NCBI RefSeq assembly: GCF_026340675.1
Contig: NZ_JAPEOX010000002.1
Location: 806,001 to 870,000, forward strand
Source: Streptomyces sp. NBC_01264
Lineage (GTDB): Bacteria; Actinomycetota; Actinomycetes; Streptomycetales; Streptomycetaceae
Direction of reading: 5' to 3'
DNA: 64,000 bases
Position numbers and translations under genes: made by a program. Position 1 is the stretch's first letter. Each line of letters starts with the position of its first letter. Of this stretch, positions 34,442-43,653 are shown one piece after another. The notes beneath the pieces were generated by a model that searched no databases, was not told the DNA's origin, and saw only the letters and a program-made list of their open reading frames with translations.

Positions 34442-35629
34442 TTACGCTGCGTCGCCGCCCGTACCCGCCGCTGCGCCGCCGCCACCGGATTCCACTTGGT
34501 CCGGGGCCCCGGCTCCGGGGCCTTCCGGGTCGGCGAGCATCGAGGCCCGCAGATGCGCGAGCACCCGGGTCAGGAGGCGCGAGACCTGCATCTGCGAGAT
34601 GCCGAGGGCCGCGCCGATCTGGGCCTGGGTGAGCTCCTCGCCGAAGCGCATCGACAGCATGCGCCGTTCGCGGTCGCCGAGGCGTTCCAGCAGCGGCGCC
34701 AGGGTCTGGATGTCCTCGACGCGCTCCAGCGCCGGCTCCTCGGCCCCCATCGTCTCGGCGAGGCTGTGGCCCTCGGTCCGGCCGTCGGCCCGCTCGGAGC
34801 CCGGGGCGTCGAGGGAGCCGCTGGTGTGGCCGTTGGCGGCGACGAGTCCCTCGATGACCTCTTCCTCGGTGAGCGAGAGGTGCGCGGCGAGGTCGGCGAC
34901 CGTCGGCGGGTGGTCCAGGAGCGCGGTCAGCTCCTCCTTCGCCTTGGCCAGGTCGATGCGCATCTCCTGGAGCCTGCGCGGTACGCGGACCGCCCAACTG
35001 GTGTCGCGGAAGTGCCGCTTGATCTCGCCGGTGATGTACGGCATGGCGAGGGAGGCGAACTCCACCTCGCGGGCCGGGTCGAACCGGTCGATGGCCTTGA
35101 TCAGGCCGATGGTGCCGACCTGGAGCAGGTCGTCGAGGTCGCCTCCGTCGCCGCGGCCGCGGAAGGGGCGCATCGCGAACCGGACGAGTGAGATGTTCAT
35201 CTCGATGAGGGTCTCGCGGACGTACCGGTACTCGGGGGTGCCCTCCTCGAGCTCGTGGAGCCGTCGGAAGAAGAGTCTGGTGAGCTCACGAGCGTCCGCG
35301 GGGGCCACCTCGCGGGGCTCCGCGATCCGGGGCGGCAGCGCGGTGGCGGCGGGCTCGGCGGCGGGGCCCTGGGCCCGGCCGGCGGCGGGGTCCGGGACGG
35401 GGGCGGCGAGCCGGCCGGCGCAGGGGCCGGGGCGGCGACCGGTGCGGGCAGCGGCCCGGGCACCGGGAAGGGAGCCTGCGAGGGAGCCGGTCAGGGGCTC
35501 GGCGCGAGGAGCGGGAACGGAGCCGGTGCGGGGACCGGGAACGGAGCCGGACAGAGGGCCGGCGGTATGGGAGAACGGGGCGGGTTTCGGCACGGGGTCG
35601 CTCCTTGGGCTGGTCGGCTTGCGGCGCAT
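34442..35629 (-). CDS. SigB/SigF/SigG-type RNA polymerase sigma factor
   Basis: 395 residues. Residues 1-95 are Pro/Gly/Ala/Arg-rich and repetitive (GSVPGPRTGSVPAPR), then come region 2 (ISLVRFAMRPFRGRGDGGDLDDLLQVGTIGLIKAIDRFD ... FASLAMPYITGEIKRHFRD), region 3 (TVADLAAHLSLTEEEVIEGL) and region 4 (LTQAQIGAALGISQMQVSRLLTRVLAHLR). This order marks the stress/development sigma group of streptomycetes. No anti-sigma or antagonist gene adjoins it. Its neighbour is an osmoprotectant transporter, which fits an osmotic-stress role. Confidence 0.93.
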   Translation of the reverse strand: MRRKPTSPRSDPVPKPAPFSHTAGPLSGSVPGPRTGSVPAPRAEPLTGSLAGSLPGARAAARTGRRPGPCAGRLAAPVPDPAAGRAQGPAAEPAATALPPRIAEPREVAPADARELTRLFFRRLHELEEGTPEYRYVRETLIEMNISLVRFAMRPFRGRGDGGDLDDLLQVGTIGLIKAIDRFDPAREVEFASLAMPYITGEIKRHFRDTSWAVRVPRRLQEMRIDLAKAKEELTALLDHPPTVADLAAHLSLTEEEVIEGLVAANGHTSGSLDAPGSERADGRTEGHSLAETMGAEEPALERVEDIQTLAPLLERLGDRERRMLSMRFGEELTQAQIGAALGISQMQVSRLLTRVLAHLRASMLADPEGPGAGAPDQVESGGGGAAAGTGGDAA

Positions 35630-35702
35630 GACCTTGATGGGCGTACACCCTAGCCGGTTCCGGATCCGTTCCCCAGTTCCCTTCTTCGTAGATCAACCAG
35701 CC

Positions 35703-35732
35703 GGGGCCCGGCCGTATTTACGGCAGGGCCCC
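35703..35732. terminator. hairpin downstream of the malY-like gene
   Basis: GGGGCCC/GGGCCCC outer stem (35703-35709 with 35726-35732) and GCCGTA/TACGGC inner stem (35711-35716 with 35719-35724), one G:A mismatch, 2-base loop. It lies 50 bases past the aminotransferase stop and ahead of the sigma gene. Confidence 0.65.
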
Positions 35733-35781
35733 GTTCCGGTCGCACATCGGCCGTCCGGCCGCAATGCCCTCGGCCGTCCGG

Positions 35782-37014
35782 TCAATTCCCTCCGGCCGCG
35801 GTCCCGGTGGCGGTTCCCGGGGCGGCTTCGCGGGCCGCTCCGGAGGGGGTGCCCGCGGTGGTGCGCAGCGCCCGGATCAAGGCCTCGATACCGGCTTCCG
35901 CCTTGGAACGCGGGCAGCCCACGTTGAGGCGCACGAAGCCCGCGCCTTCGGGCCCGTAGGCGGTTCCGGGCATGATCGCCACCCTCTCGGTATGAATCAG
36001 CTCACGTTGGAGCGCCTCGTCGGGAACTCCGAGGGGGCGGAGATCGATCCAGGCGAGGTAGCCGGCCCGGGGCGGATGCCAGTCCAGCTCGGGGAAGGCC
36101 CGCGTCAGGCGCTCGCGCACCATCTCCAGGTTCCCCGCGACATAGGCGTTGAGCGCGTCGAGCCACGGCCCGCCCTCGCGGTAGGCGGCGATGTGTCCGG
36201 CGACGGAGAGGACGGCCGGGGAGGACAGCCCGTCGGCGTCCTTGAGGAGGGTGAGGTAGCGCCCACAGGACTCGGTGTCACCGAAAATGCCGTAACTGCC
36301 CGTCAGCGCCGGGATGTTGAAGGACTTCGAGGCGGAGGTCACGATGGCCCAGCGGCTGCCGGGGCGGCCGTGCAGTGCCCAGGGGCGATGGGGGGTGTGC
36401 GCGAGGTCGGAGTGGATCTCGTCGCTGATCAGCGCGACCCCGTACCGCTCGCACAGCGCGGCCATCCGCTCCAGCTCGGGCCCGCTCCACACGTGCCCGG
36501 TGGGATTGTGCGGGGAGCAGAGCAGCAGCACGGTGGTGTCGGGGCGGGCCAACTCCCGCTCCAGGGCGTCCCAGTCGTGGAGCGGGACGCCGCGCATGTC
36601 CCGCCCGCGGGCCGCGAGCAGGCGGGGGAAGGCGTCGTAGGCCGGGGTGTGGACCACGACCCCGTCGCCGGGTGAGGACCAGAGGTCCAGGATCCGGCCG
36701 ACCTGGTAGAGGACGGCGGGGGCGTAGGCGATGCGGTCCGCGTCGACGGGGGTGTCGTAGCGGGTGGCGTACCAGTGCCGGACCGCGGAGAGGAAGTCCT
36801 CGTGGCGCCAGCGGGAGTAGCCGAGGACCCCGTGCTCCAGGCGGCCGCGCAGGGCGGCGAGCACCTCGGGGGCGGTCTCGAAATCCATGTCGGAGATGGT
36901 GAAGGGGAGCAGCCCGGGGACCCCGAAGCGGTCCTCGACGTAGTCCCACTGCGTGCACCAGGTGCCGTGCCGGTCGACCGGTGCGTCGAAGTCGTAAGTA
37001 TCGGTCGTGGTCAT
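35782..37014 (-). CDS. malY: MalY/PatB-type PLP-dependent C-S lyase / aminotransferase
   Basis: 410 residues, fold type I PLP enzyme. Opening DRHGTWCTQWDYVEDRFG and DMDFETAPEVLAALRGRLEHGVLGY, substrate-loop SPHNPTGHVW, DEIHSDL, and the PLP lysine in TSASKSFNIPALTGSYG are the MalY/PatB pattern. Family members act as cystathionine beta-lyases, and E. coli MalY also modulates the maltose regulator. It starts 3 bases after a PTS permease gene, so the pair copies the malX-malY arrangement of enterobacteria. The last 30 residues are a low-complexity tail. Confidence 0.88.
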   Translation of the reverse strand: MTTTDTYDFDAPVDRHGTWCTQWDYVEDRFGVPGLLPFTISDMDFETAPEVLAALRGRLEHGVLGYSRWRHEDFLSAVRHWYATRYDTPVDADRIAYAPAVLYQVGRILDLWSSPGDGVVVHTPAYDAFPRLLAARGRDMRGVPLHDWDALERELARPDTTVLLLCSPHNPTGHVWSGPELERMAALCERYGVALISDEIHSDLAHTPHRPWALHGRPGSRWAIVTSASKSFNIPALTGSYGIFGDTESCGRYLTLLKDADGLSSPAVLSVAGHIAAYREGGPWLDALNAYVAGNLEMVRERLTRAFPELDWHPPRAGYLAWIDLRPLGVPDEALQRELIHTERVAIMPGTAYGPEGAGFVRLNVGCPRSKAEAGIEALIRALRTTAGTPSGAAREAAPGTATGTAAGGN

Positions 37015-37017
37015 GGT

Positions 37018-38611
37018 TCAGCCGACCGGGGTGAGCTTGGCGAGGGCGTCCTTCACGGACTGCACCTGGGGGCCGATGATGACCTGCACGTTGTGCCCGT
37101 CGAGCCGGACCACGGCGATGGCTCCGAGCTTCTTGAGCCGGGCGTCGTCCAGCAGGGCGGCGTCGCCGACCGTCATCCGCAGGCGGGTGATGCAGTTGTC
37201 GAGGGCGTGGATGTTGGCCTGGCCGCCGAGGGCTTCGAGGATGGCGACCGGGTCGTACTTGCCGGCGACGAGCTCGGCCTTCGGGGTGTCCGCGTCGGCG
37301 GCTTCGTCCGCCGCGCCGGAGTCCGACGGCTCGTCGTCGCGTCCGGGGGTCTTCAGGTCGAACCTGGTGATCGCCCAGCGGAAGAGGAAGTAGTACACGG
37401 CGAACCAGATCGCGGCGATCACCGGGACCAGGTACCACTTGGTGGTCGTGCCCTGGAGGACTCCGAAGACCAGCAGGTCGATGATGTTTCCGTCGGTGTT
37501 GCCGATGTACACGCCGAGGACGGCTGAGACCAGGAAGCCGAGGCCCACCAGGACCGCGTGGATCAGGTACAGCCACGGGGCGATGAAGAGGAAGAGGAAC
37601 TCGAGCGGTTCGGTGACCCCGCCGACCACGCAGGCGACGACACCGGAGATGAGCAGCGCCTTGATCTCCGGGCGCATGGTGCGCTTGGCGCAGTGGTACA
37701 TGGCGAGCGCGGCGCCGGGCAGGCCGCCGAGGTACGCGGCCATCTTGCCCTGGGACAGGAACTGGGTCGCGGTGTGCGCGGCCCCCGAGGGGGTGGGGCA
37801 GGAGAGCTGGGCGTAGAAGAGGTTCAGGGCTCCGCTGACGTTCTCCCCGCAGACCACTCCGGCGCCGCCGGCGTCGGTGAAGCGGAACAGTGCGACGAGG
37901 ATGTGGTGCAGGCCGATGGCGCAGCAGCACCTCGCCCATGCCGAAGAAGAAGGGGCCGAAGACTCCGGCGTGCGCGATGCCCGTGCCGACGGAGGCGATC
38001 CAGCTGCCGAGGGTGGGCCAGACGAGCGGGACGAGGAGTCCGACGATGCTCATGGCCAGGGCGGAGACGATCGGGACGAAGCGCAGGCCGCCGAAGAAGG
38101 CGAGCGCGTCGGGCATCTGCTTGGTGCGGTAGCGCTTGTGCAGCAGGGCCACGATGACACCGACGGCGACCGCGCCGAGGAGCCCGGTGTCGATGGACTT
38201 CACGCCCAGCACGTCGGCGATGCCGTAGTGCGCGATCTCGCCCTTGTCCTCGAAGTCCACGCCGCGCGTGGTGAGGAAGAAGTTGACGGCGAGGTTCATG
38301 GAGGCGAAGCCGACGAAACCGGAGAAGGCGGCGACGCCCTTGTCCTCGCGCGCCAGGCCGAGCGGAATCGCCATCGCGAAGAGCACCGGGAGGAACTTGA
38401 AGGCCACCAGTCCGGTGTTGGACATCCAGGTGAAAGCCAGCTGGAGGGGTTCGTTGTCCAGGAAGGAGAGGTTCTGCAGGACGGCCGGGCTGGAGAGCGA
38501 GGAGCCGACGCCGAGCATGATGCCGCAGAAGGCCAGGAGCGCCACGGGCAGCATGAAGGTCTTGCCCAGGCCCTGGAGGAATTCCCAGAGCGCTGCCTTC
38601 GTCTTCTTCAT
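37018..38611 (-). pseudogene. malX: MalX-like PTS EIICB permease, frameshifted
   Basis: The first part (38611 down to about 37920) encodes the EIIC start: MKKTKAALWEFLQGLGKTFMLP, about six helices, FFFGMGEVLL. The second part (from about 37917 to 37018, another frame) continues with IGLHHILVALFRFTDAGGAGVVCGENVSG, more helices and an EIIB domain with the phosphorylated Cys in HALDNCITRLR. Comparison with the family pattern E-x-L-L-x-P-x-G-L-H-H suggests two bases are missing from a Pro codon near 37918. Either a true lesion or a sequence error. Intact, it would import and phosphorylate glucose, maltose or GlcNAc. Confidence 0.85.
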
Positions 38612-38824
38612 GGTGGATCTTTCGTCCGGATTCGGAGTGGGTCGCACATAAAGATTCCGTTCTGTGAACGAGTGGCGCTAAGAGGACAAGGGCCTCAATC
38701 CCGAGGGTCCGATTCCTCCCACGAGGGCCCTTGTACGGACCCCCGGGCGGACCTTTCGCGGTCCTCTTGTGCGGAGCTTGTGAACGCAGCACTCTGAGCG
38801 GACGACTCAGGGGGGTCTGAATTC
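38612..38824. other. divergent intergenic region, PTS / subtilase
   Basis: 213 bp. ACAAGGGCC (38686-38694) and GGCCCTTGT (38726-38734) are inverted copies 31 bases apart, and GGACC/GGTCC flank TTTCGC near 38752-38767. These could be operators of the protease or PTS gene. A GGGGGG run lies about 10 bases before the protease ATG. No ORF. Confidence 0.4.
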
Positions 38825-40387
38825 ATGATCATGCGATCGCGCTTATTGCTGCGGTACGGAACCGCACTCGCACTCGCTTCGGCGCTCGCGCTCGGAGTGG
38901 ACACCGGGGCCTCGGCCGCGGACCTTCCGGAGGGGGAGGTCCTGTACGCCGGCGCGCCCGGAGCCGTCGGCGACAGCTACCTCGTCCTGCTGGACCCGGC
39001 GCGCGCGGGTTCCCGTACGGACCGGGGCCGGTACGTGGTCGAACGGTTCGGCGGCAAGGTGGCCCGGACCTACGACTCGGCGGTCAACGGCTTCTCCGTC
39101 AGGATGACGGAGCGCCAGGCCCGGCGGCTCGCGGCCGATCCGGCCGTGACCACGGTCGCGCAGAACCGGAAGCTGCACCTCGACACCACCCAGCCGACCC
39201 CGCCGTCCTGGGGCCTGGACCGGATCGACCAGCGCAGGCAGCCGCTGAACAACGCCTACACGTACGCGTCTTCGAGCGGTCTGGGCGTGACCGCGTACGT
39301 CATCGACACCGGTGTCAACATCAGCCACAAGGACTTCGGCGGCCGGGCCCGGTACGGGTACGACGCGATCGACGACGATTTCGTCGCCGAGGACCTGCAC
39401 GGACACGGCACGCACGTGGCCGGGACCGTCGCGGGCACCACCTTCGGGGTGGCCAAGCGCGCCAAAGTGGTGGCCGTCCGGGTCCTGGACGCGAGCGGGT
39501 CGGGCACGACCGAGCAGGTGGTCGCCGGCATCGACTGGGTGACCCGGAACGCGGTGAAGCCGGCCGTGGCGAACATGAGCCTGGGCGGTGACCCGGACAG
39601 CGTCCTGGACGCGGCCGTGCGCGGTTCCATCGCCTCCGGGATCACCTACACGGTGGCCGCGGGCAACCAGGACAAGGACGCCTCGACCCACTCGCCGGCC
39701 CGGGTCTCCCAGGCGATCACGGTCGGGGCGACGAGCACCCACGACGCCCGCTCCACGTACTCCAACTACGGTTCGCTGGTGGACCTGTTCGCCCCCGGCG
39801 ACTCCATCACCTCGGCGGTGTGGTGGGACGACGAGTGGAGCACCCAGATGTCGGGGACCTCGATGGCCTCCCCGCACGTCGCGGGCGCGGCGGCGATCTA
39901 CCTGTCCCTCAACCGCACCGCCACCCCCGCCCAGGTGGCGACCTACCTGAAGTCCAAGGCCACCACCGGGGCGGTGCTCGACCGCGGCTCCGGCTCGCCC
40001 GACCGCTCCCTCTACCTGGGCAGCGTGCCGAACCGGGTCGTCGCCAAACGCGTCTCCAACACCAAGAACTACGCGGTCGGGGACCTGAAGACCATCAGGT
40101 CCCCGATCACGGTCAGCGGTGTCGAGGGCCGCGCCCCCTCCAAGCTGGAGGTGGAGCTGGCCGTCAAGCACCCGGACTCCGGGACCCTGCGGATCGACCT
40201 GATCGCTCCTGACGGGACGGTCTACCCGGTCAAGGACGAGTACACCGACTGGGGCGAGAGCGACCTCGTCGGGCTGTACACGGTCAACGCCTCCTCGGAG
40301 ACGGCGAACGGGGTGTGGCGGCTGCGCGTCTACGACGCCTTCGCCGGGAACACCGGGTACCTGGACTGGTGGGCGCTGCGGTTCTGA
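38825..40387 (+). CDS. secreted subtilisin-like serine protease (S8) with P domain
   Basis: 520 residues. Signal peptide (about 1-32, ending ASA), an I9-type inhibitory propeptide (about 50-120, YLVLLDPARAG and VTTVAQNRKLHLD), a proteinase-K-like catalytic domain with triad Asp161 (VIDTGVN), His194 (HGHGTHVAG) and Ser346 (GTSMASPHVAG), then a C-terminal proprotein-convertase P domain (about 405-520, LRIDLIAPDGTVYPV, NGVWRLRVYDAFAGNTGYLDWWALRF). Exported and self-processed protease. An alternative ATG lies two codons in. Monocistronic, ending in a perfect terminator. Confidence 0.95.
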   Translation: MIMRSRLLLRYGTALALASALALGVDTGASAADLPEGEVLYAGAPGAVGDSYLVLLDPARAGSRTDRGRYVVERFGGKVARTYDSAVNGFSVRMTERQARRLAADPAVTTVAQNRKLHLDTTQPTPPSWGLDRIDQRRQPLNNAYTYASSSGLGVTAYVIDTGVNISHKDFGGRARYGYDAIDDDFVAEDLHGHGTHVAGTVAGTTFGVAKRAKVVAVRVLDASGSGTTEQVVAGIDWVTRNAVKPAVANMSLGGDPDSVLDAAVRGSIASGITYTVAAGNQDKDASTHSPARVSQAITVGATSTHDARSTYSNYGSLVDLFAPGDSITSAVWWDDEWSTQMSGTSMASPHVAGAAAIYLSLNRTATPAQVATYLKSKATTGAVLDRGSGSPDRSLYLGSVPNRVVAKRVSNTKNYAVGDLKTIRSPITVSGVEGRAPSKLEVELAVKHPDSGTLRIDLIAPDGTVYPVKDEYTDWGESDLVGLYTVNASSETANGVWRLRVYDAFAGNTGYLDWWALRF

Positions 40388-40424
40388 ACGGAAAGGTTCT
40401 GAACGAGAGGTTCTGAACGGAAAG
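40381..40424 (+). repeat. tandem repeat of GTTCTGAACGGAAAG at a stop codon
   Basis: Three 14-15 base units begin at the last codons of the subtilase. TGA occurs at 40385, 40400 and 40414, so in-frame and out-of-frame stops follow the true one. The array runs directly into the terminator stem. Confidence 0.8.
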
Positions 40425-40425
40425 G

Positions 40426-40462
40426 CGGTGCGCTCCGGGGCCGAGGGCCCCGGAGCGCACCG
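40426..40462. terminator. perfect 16-bp bidirectional terminator
   Basis: CGGTGCGCTCCGGGGC (40426-40441) pairs perfectly with GCCCCGGAGCGCACCG (40447-40462), loop of five, followed by TTGTT. It separates the convergent subtilase and GH16 genes. Confidence 0.85.
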
Positions 40463-40480
40463 TTGTTCACCTCGGTTGGA

Positions 40481-41971
40481 TCAGCTGGTGGGGACGGTGT
40501 CCACGAAGGCCGTTCCCGCGGTCCGGTAGCCTCCGACCTTGGCCGCCACCTGGGCCGGGGTGAGGACCTGGTCCTTGACGTGCAGGACGTAGTCCACCTT
40601 CTGGTCGTAGGCGCGCGGGGTAGAGCCCGGCTGCCCGTTGAGGTCGATCAGCCACTGGTTGAAGTTGATCGACATGCCCCGCTCGGGCAGGTACTTGGCG
40701 TCGTGGACGCCGAAGACCTGGCCGTCGACGTAGTAGGTGATGGCGTTGTTGTCGATGGTGAGCACCAGGTCGTGCCAGCCCGCGTAGCTCTGCCGGGACT
40801 CGGTGTGCTGGTTGACGGCCACCCACGGGTCGGCCTGGTACGTCTCCCACGACGTGGTGTAGAGGATGTTCGAGGGCTCGCCCCAGCCGCCGTTGGGGAG
40901 GTACTCGAAGTCGTACTCCGAGTAGTCGTCGGCCAGCGGGGCCTTGAGGTCGTTGATGGGGAAGAAGGTCTGCACGAGGTGGTCCCCGTCCGGGCCGTAC
41001 TTCGGGGCGTCGGAGAACTTCACCCGCGCCGCGTAGGTGCCGTTCTTGAACTTCATCGTCTTGGTGAGGATCTCGGTGTGCTTGGTGCTCTCGCCGGTGC
41101 CGGCCGTCGAGGTCTCCAGGTTCATGATCGTGTTGCCGCCCTCGGCCGCGAAGGTGACGTTCTCCGGCGCCCAGGTGGCGCCCGGGACGCCGGGGCCGCC
41201 CGCGTTGGAGCGCACGCTCCAGCCGTGGGCCCCGATCGCCGGGTCGGAGGAGGAGGTGTACGTGAAATCGTCGAAGAGGGTGGCTCCGGCCGGTCCCGGG
41301 TCGGTCGGGGTCGGCGTGGGAGTGGGCGTGGGGTCGGTCGGAGTCGGCGTCGGGTCCGGGGTGTTGCCGCCGGGCGCGGTGCCCCAGACGGTGCCGGTGC
41401 CCAGCTTGGCGGTCACCTTGTCCCAGTCGGCGTACGCCGTGCGGGACCCGTCGAAGGAGTAGTCGTCGGACTGGCGCAGCGTCTGCCAGTCGGCGCGGTA
41501 GAAGCGCAGCTGCATGTCGCCGGTGTCGGCGCCCGGGGCGAGGCTGCCGGCGCCGCCGGTGAAGGTGATCTCCAGGTAGCGGTCGGCGGTGGCCGTCGGG
41601 GTGGCCAGGGTGCCGAAGGTGCCGGTGATGTTGGCGCAGCCCTTGACCGCCCAGGAACAGGCGTACCGGTACTGGGTGCTGGGGCTGTCTGCCTTGAAGT
41701 AGTAGCGGAAGGAGACCTGGTTCAGGGCCACGGTGCCGGAGCCGTTGTTGACCACCTTGAACCAGGGCTCCGCCTGGTCGGCGGTGGCTCCGGTCGCGCT
41801 GGTGCGGTACTGGACCTTGACGGAGTCGGCCGCCGCGGTCGCGGGCAGGGCGCCCAGGGCGGCCGAGCCGAGACCGGCGGTCAGGGCGAGGGCCAGGGCT
41901 ACGGCCGTACGGCGCTTGCGGCTGGGGGCGTGAGGAGGGGTGTGGCCGGGGGCGTGGCTCGGGGTGCGCAT
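40481..41971 (-). CDS. secreted CBM3-GH16 glycoside hydrolase
   Basis: 496 residues. Signal peptide (about 1-47), a CBM3 cellulose-binding module (about 48-198, VKVQYRTSATGATADQAEPWFKVVNNG, YRADWQTLRQSDDYSF), a Pro-Thr linker (203-226) and a GH16-like jelly roll. The GH16 motif is E-Y-D-F-E with Glu352, Asp354 and Glu356. The exact activity (beta-glucanase, galactanase or other) is open; a cellulose-binding module joined to GH16 suggests plant cell wall or mixed-linkage glucan. Its start overlaps the end of the GH20 gene, so both form an operon. Confidence 0.9.
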   Translation of the reverse strand: MRTPSHAPGHTPPHAPSRKRRTAVALALALTAGLGSAALGALPATAAADSVKVQYRTSATGATADQAEPWFKVVNNGSGTVALNQVSFRYYFKADSPSTQYRYACSWAVKGCANITGTFGTLATPTATADRYLEITFTGGAGSLAPGADTGDMQLRFYRADWQTLRQSDDYSFDGSRTAYADWDKVTAKLGTGTVWGTAPGGNTPDPTPTPTDPTPTPTPTPTDPGPAGATLFDDFTYTSSSDPAIGAHGWSVRSNAGGPGVPGATWAPENVTFAAEGGNTIMNLETSTAGTGESTKHTEILTKTMKFKNGTYAARVKFSDAPKYGPDGDHLVQTFFPINDLKAPLADDYSEYDFEYLPNGGWGEPSNILYTTSWETYQADPWVAVNQHTESRQSYAGWHDLVLTIDNNAITYYVDGQVFGVHDAKYLPERGMSINFNQWLIDLNGQPGSTPRAYDQKVDYVLHVKDQVLTPAQVAAKVGGYRTAGTAFVDTVPTS

Positions 41972-43572
41972 GCTGCGTTCCTCTCGGGGTGGGGGGAGGG
42001 AAGGGATCGGCCGCGCACGCCGAGGGCGGCGAGCCGGGTCTGGTGGTGGCCTTGGCGCCGGAGGAAGTCCGGCCAGTCGCGGTGCGCCGACCAAGCGGTG
42101 TCGGCCAGGGCGCACAGCCGGGGGAAGGCCAGGTATTCGAGCTCCGCGGGGGTGCGCGCGTACTCGGTCCACAGCTGCGCCTGGGTGCCGAGGACGCGGC
42201 GTGCGGCCTCGGGCTCCCAGTGCGCGGGGGCGGGGTCGTTGTCGTAGACCCCGCGCAGGTCGAGCACGCCGCCGTCCTGGCCGCGCGGTTCGCCGGGGTC
42301 CGCGGACTGCGGGTAGTCCAGGTAGGTGGAGCGGTAGGGGGTCATGATCACGTCGTGGCCGCTTAGGGCGGCGGCCCGTCCGTGCTCCGCGTCGAGCCAG
42401 GCCAAGGCCGTGAAGGGGGCGGGCAGTTCCGTGCCGGTCCCGGTCCAGCCGAGCGGGCGGCGGCCGAGCCGGGCCAGGTGCGCCGCGGCCTCGCCGAGGA
42501 ACCAGCCGTGGAGGGCGCCCGGGCCGGACAGCCCCTCGGCGGCGATCCGGGCGCGGGCGGCCGGGGAGCGTTCCCATTCCACGCGGGGGCATTCGTCGCC
42601 GCCGAGGTGCACGTAGGGCCCGGGGAACACGTCCGCGACCTCGTCCAGGACACCCCGGCAGAAGTCGAGCACGGTGTCGTGGACCCCGAAGACGTTCTCG
42701 CAGACCCCCCAGCGGGTCCACGTGTCCAGCCGGACGCCGGGCCGGTTGCCGAGTTCGGGGTAGGCGGCGAGGGCGGCGCGGGCGTGGCCGGGCATCTCGA
42801 TCTCGGGGACGACGGTGACCCCGCGGCGGGCCGCGTAGGAGACGAGCCCGGTCAGCTCCGCGCGGGTGTAGGCGCCCTCGTGCGGGATGCCGTCCCCCTC
42901 GGTCTCGGCGCGACGGCCGCCGGTCCCGGTGAGCCGGGGATAGGCCGCGACCGGCATCCGCCAGCCCTGGTCGTCGGTGAGGTGGAGGTGCAGGACGTTG
43001 AGCTTGTGCAGCGCCAGCAGGTCCACGAAGCGGCGTACGTAGTCCACGGGCTGGAAGTGCCGGGCCACGTCCAGCAGGACTCCGCGCCAGGCGAACCGCG
43101 GCCGGTCGGTGATCCGTACGCAGGGCAGCGACCAGCCGCCGGCTGGCGTACGGGCCTGCGCGCCGTCTGCGGCCAGCCCCTCGGGCGGCAGCAGCTGGCG
43201 CAGGGTCTGCACCCCGTGGAGCAGACCCTCGGGGCGGGCGGCGCGCAGCAGGACGGAGTCGGGGCCGACGGTGAGGGCGTACCCCTCGGCGCCGAGCGGC
43301 TCCTCGCCCGGGCCGGCGGGGGCCGCGTCCCCGGGGGGCAGGAGGAAGGTGATCCGCCCGTCGGGGTCCGGGGCGAGCGGCAACCCGGTGGCGGGGGTGA
43401 GCAGTTCGCGCAGCAGACCGGCCGCCGCCTCGGCGCCGGGACCGGCACGCAGTCCGGTGCGGTGGTCCAGGGTGAAGCGGCCGGGCAGGACGGTCACCGA
43501 GTCGGGGCGCGGGACGAGCCCGAGGCCGGAGGGGAGGGAAGCGGCGGCGGTAGCGGGAGTGGCGGCGGTCAC
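41899..43572 (-). CDS. GH20 beta-N-acetylhexosaminidase
   Basis: 557 residues, GTG start. A GH20b-like N-terminal domain (about 15-155) and a (beta/alpha)8 barrel with the catalytic Asp326-Glu327 pair in HLGGDECP. Substrate-side features include RGVLLDVARHF and VLHLHLTDDQGWR. No signal peptide, so it probably trims imported chitobiose or N-acetylglucosaminides inside the cell. The C-terminal ~40 residues are Pro/Ala-rich and overlap the GH16 start by 73 bases in another frame. Divergent from a GntR regulator. Confidence 0.93.
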   Translation of the reverse strand: MTAATPATAAASLPSGLGLVPRPDSVTVLPGRFTLDHRTGLRAGPGAEAAAGLLRELLTPATGLPLAPDPDGRITFLLPPGDAAPAGPGEEPLGAEGYALTVGPDSVLLRAARPEGLLHGVQTLRQLLPPEGLAADGAQARTPAGGWSLPCVRITDRPRFAWRGVLLDVARHFQPVDYVRRFVDLLALHKLNVLHLHLTDDQGWRMPVAAYPRLTGTGGRRAETEGDGIPHEGAYTRAELTGLVSYAARRGVTVVPEIEMPGHARAALAAYPELGNRPGVRLDTWTRWGVCENVFGVHDTVLDFCRGVLDEVADVFPGPYVHLGGDECPRVEWERSPAARARIAAEGLSGPGALHGWFLGEAAAHLARLGRRPLGWTGTGTELPAPFTALAWLDAEHGRAAALSGHDVIMTPYRSTYLDYPQSADPGEPRGQDGGVLDLRGVYDNDPAPAHWEPEAARRVLGTQAQLWTEYARTPAELEYLAFPRLCALADTAWSAHRDWPDFLRRQGHHQTRLAALGVRGRSLPSPHPERNAACAPRATPPATPLLTPPAASAVRP

Positions 43573-43653
43573 GGTCTCGGAGATTCCTCACCTGGCTGTT
43601 CCGTCAACCCGTCCGGCACCTCATGCGACAACTCATGCGAGGAGGAGTGGAGT

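Noticed and set aside
40481..43591. One continuous minus-strand frame covering GH16 and GH20
   Set aside because: The first half is a shifted frame of GH20 and only the later half is the real GH16 gene; GH20 motifs are in another frame.
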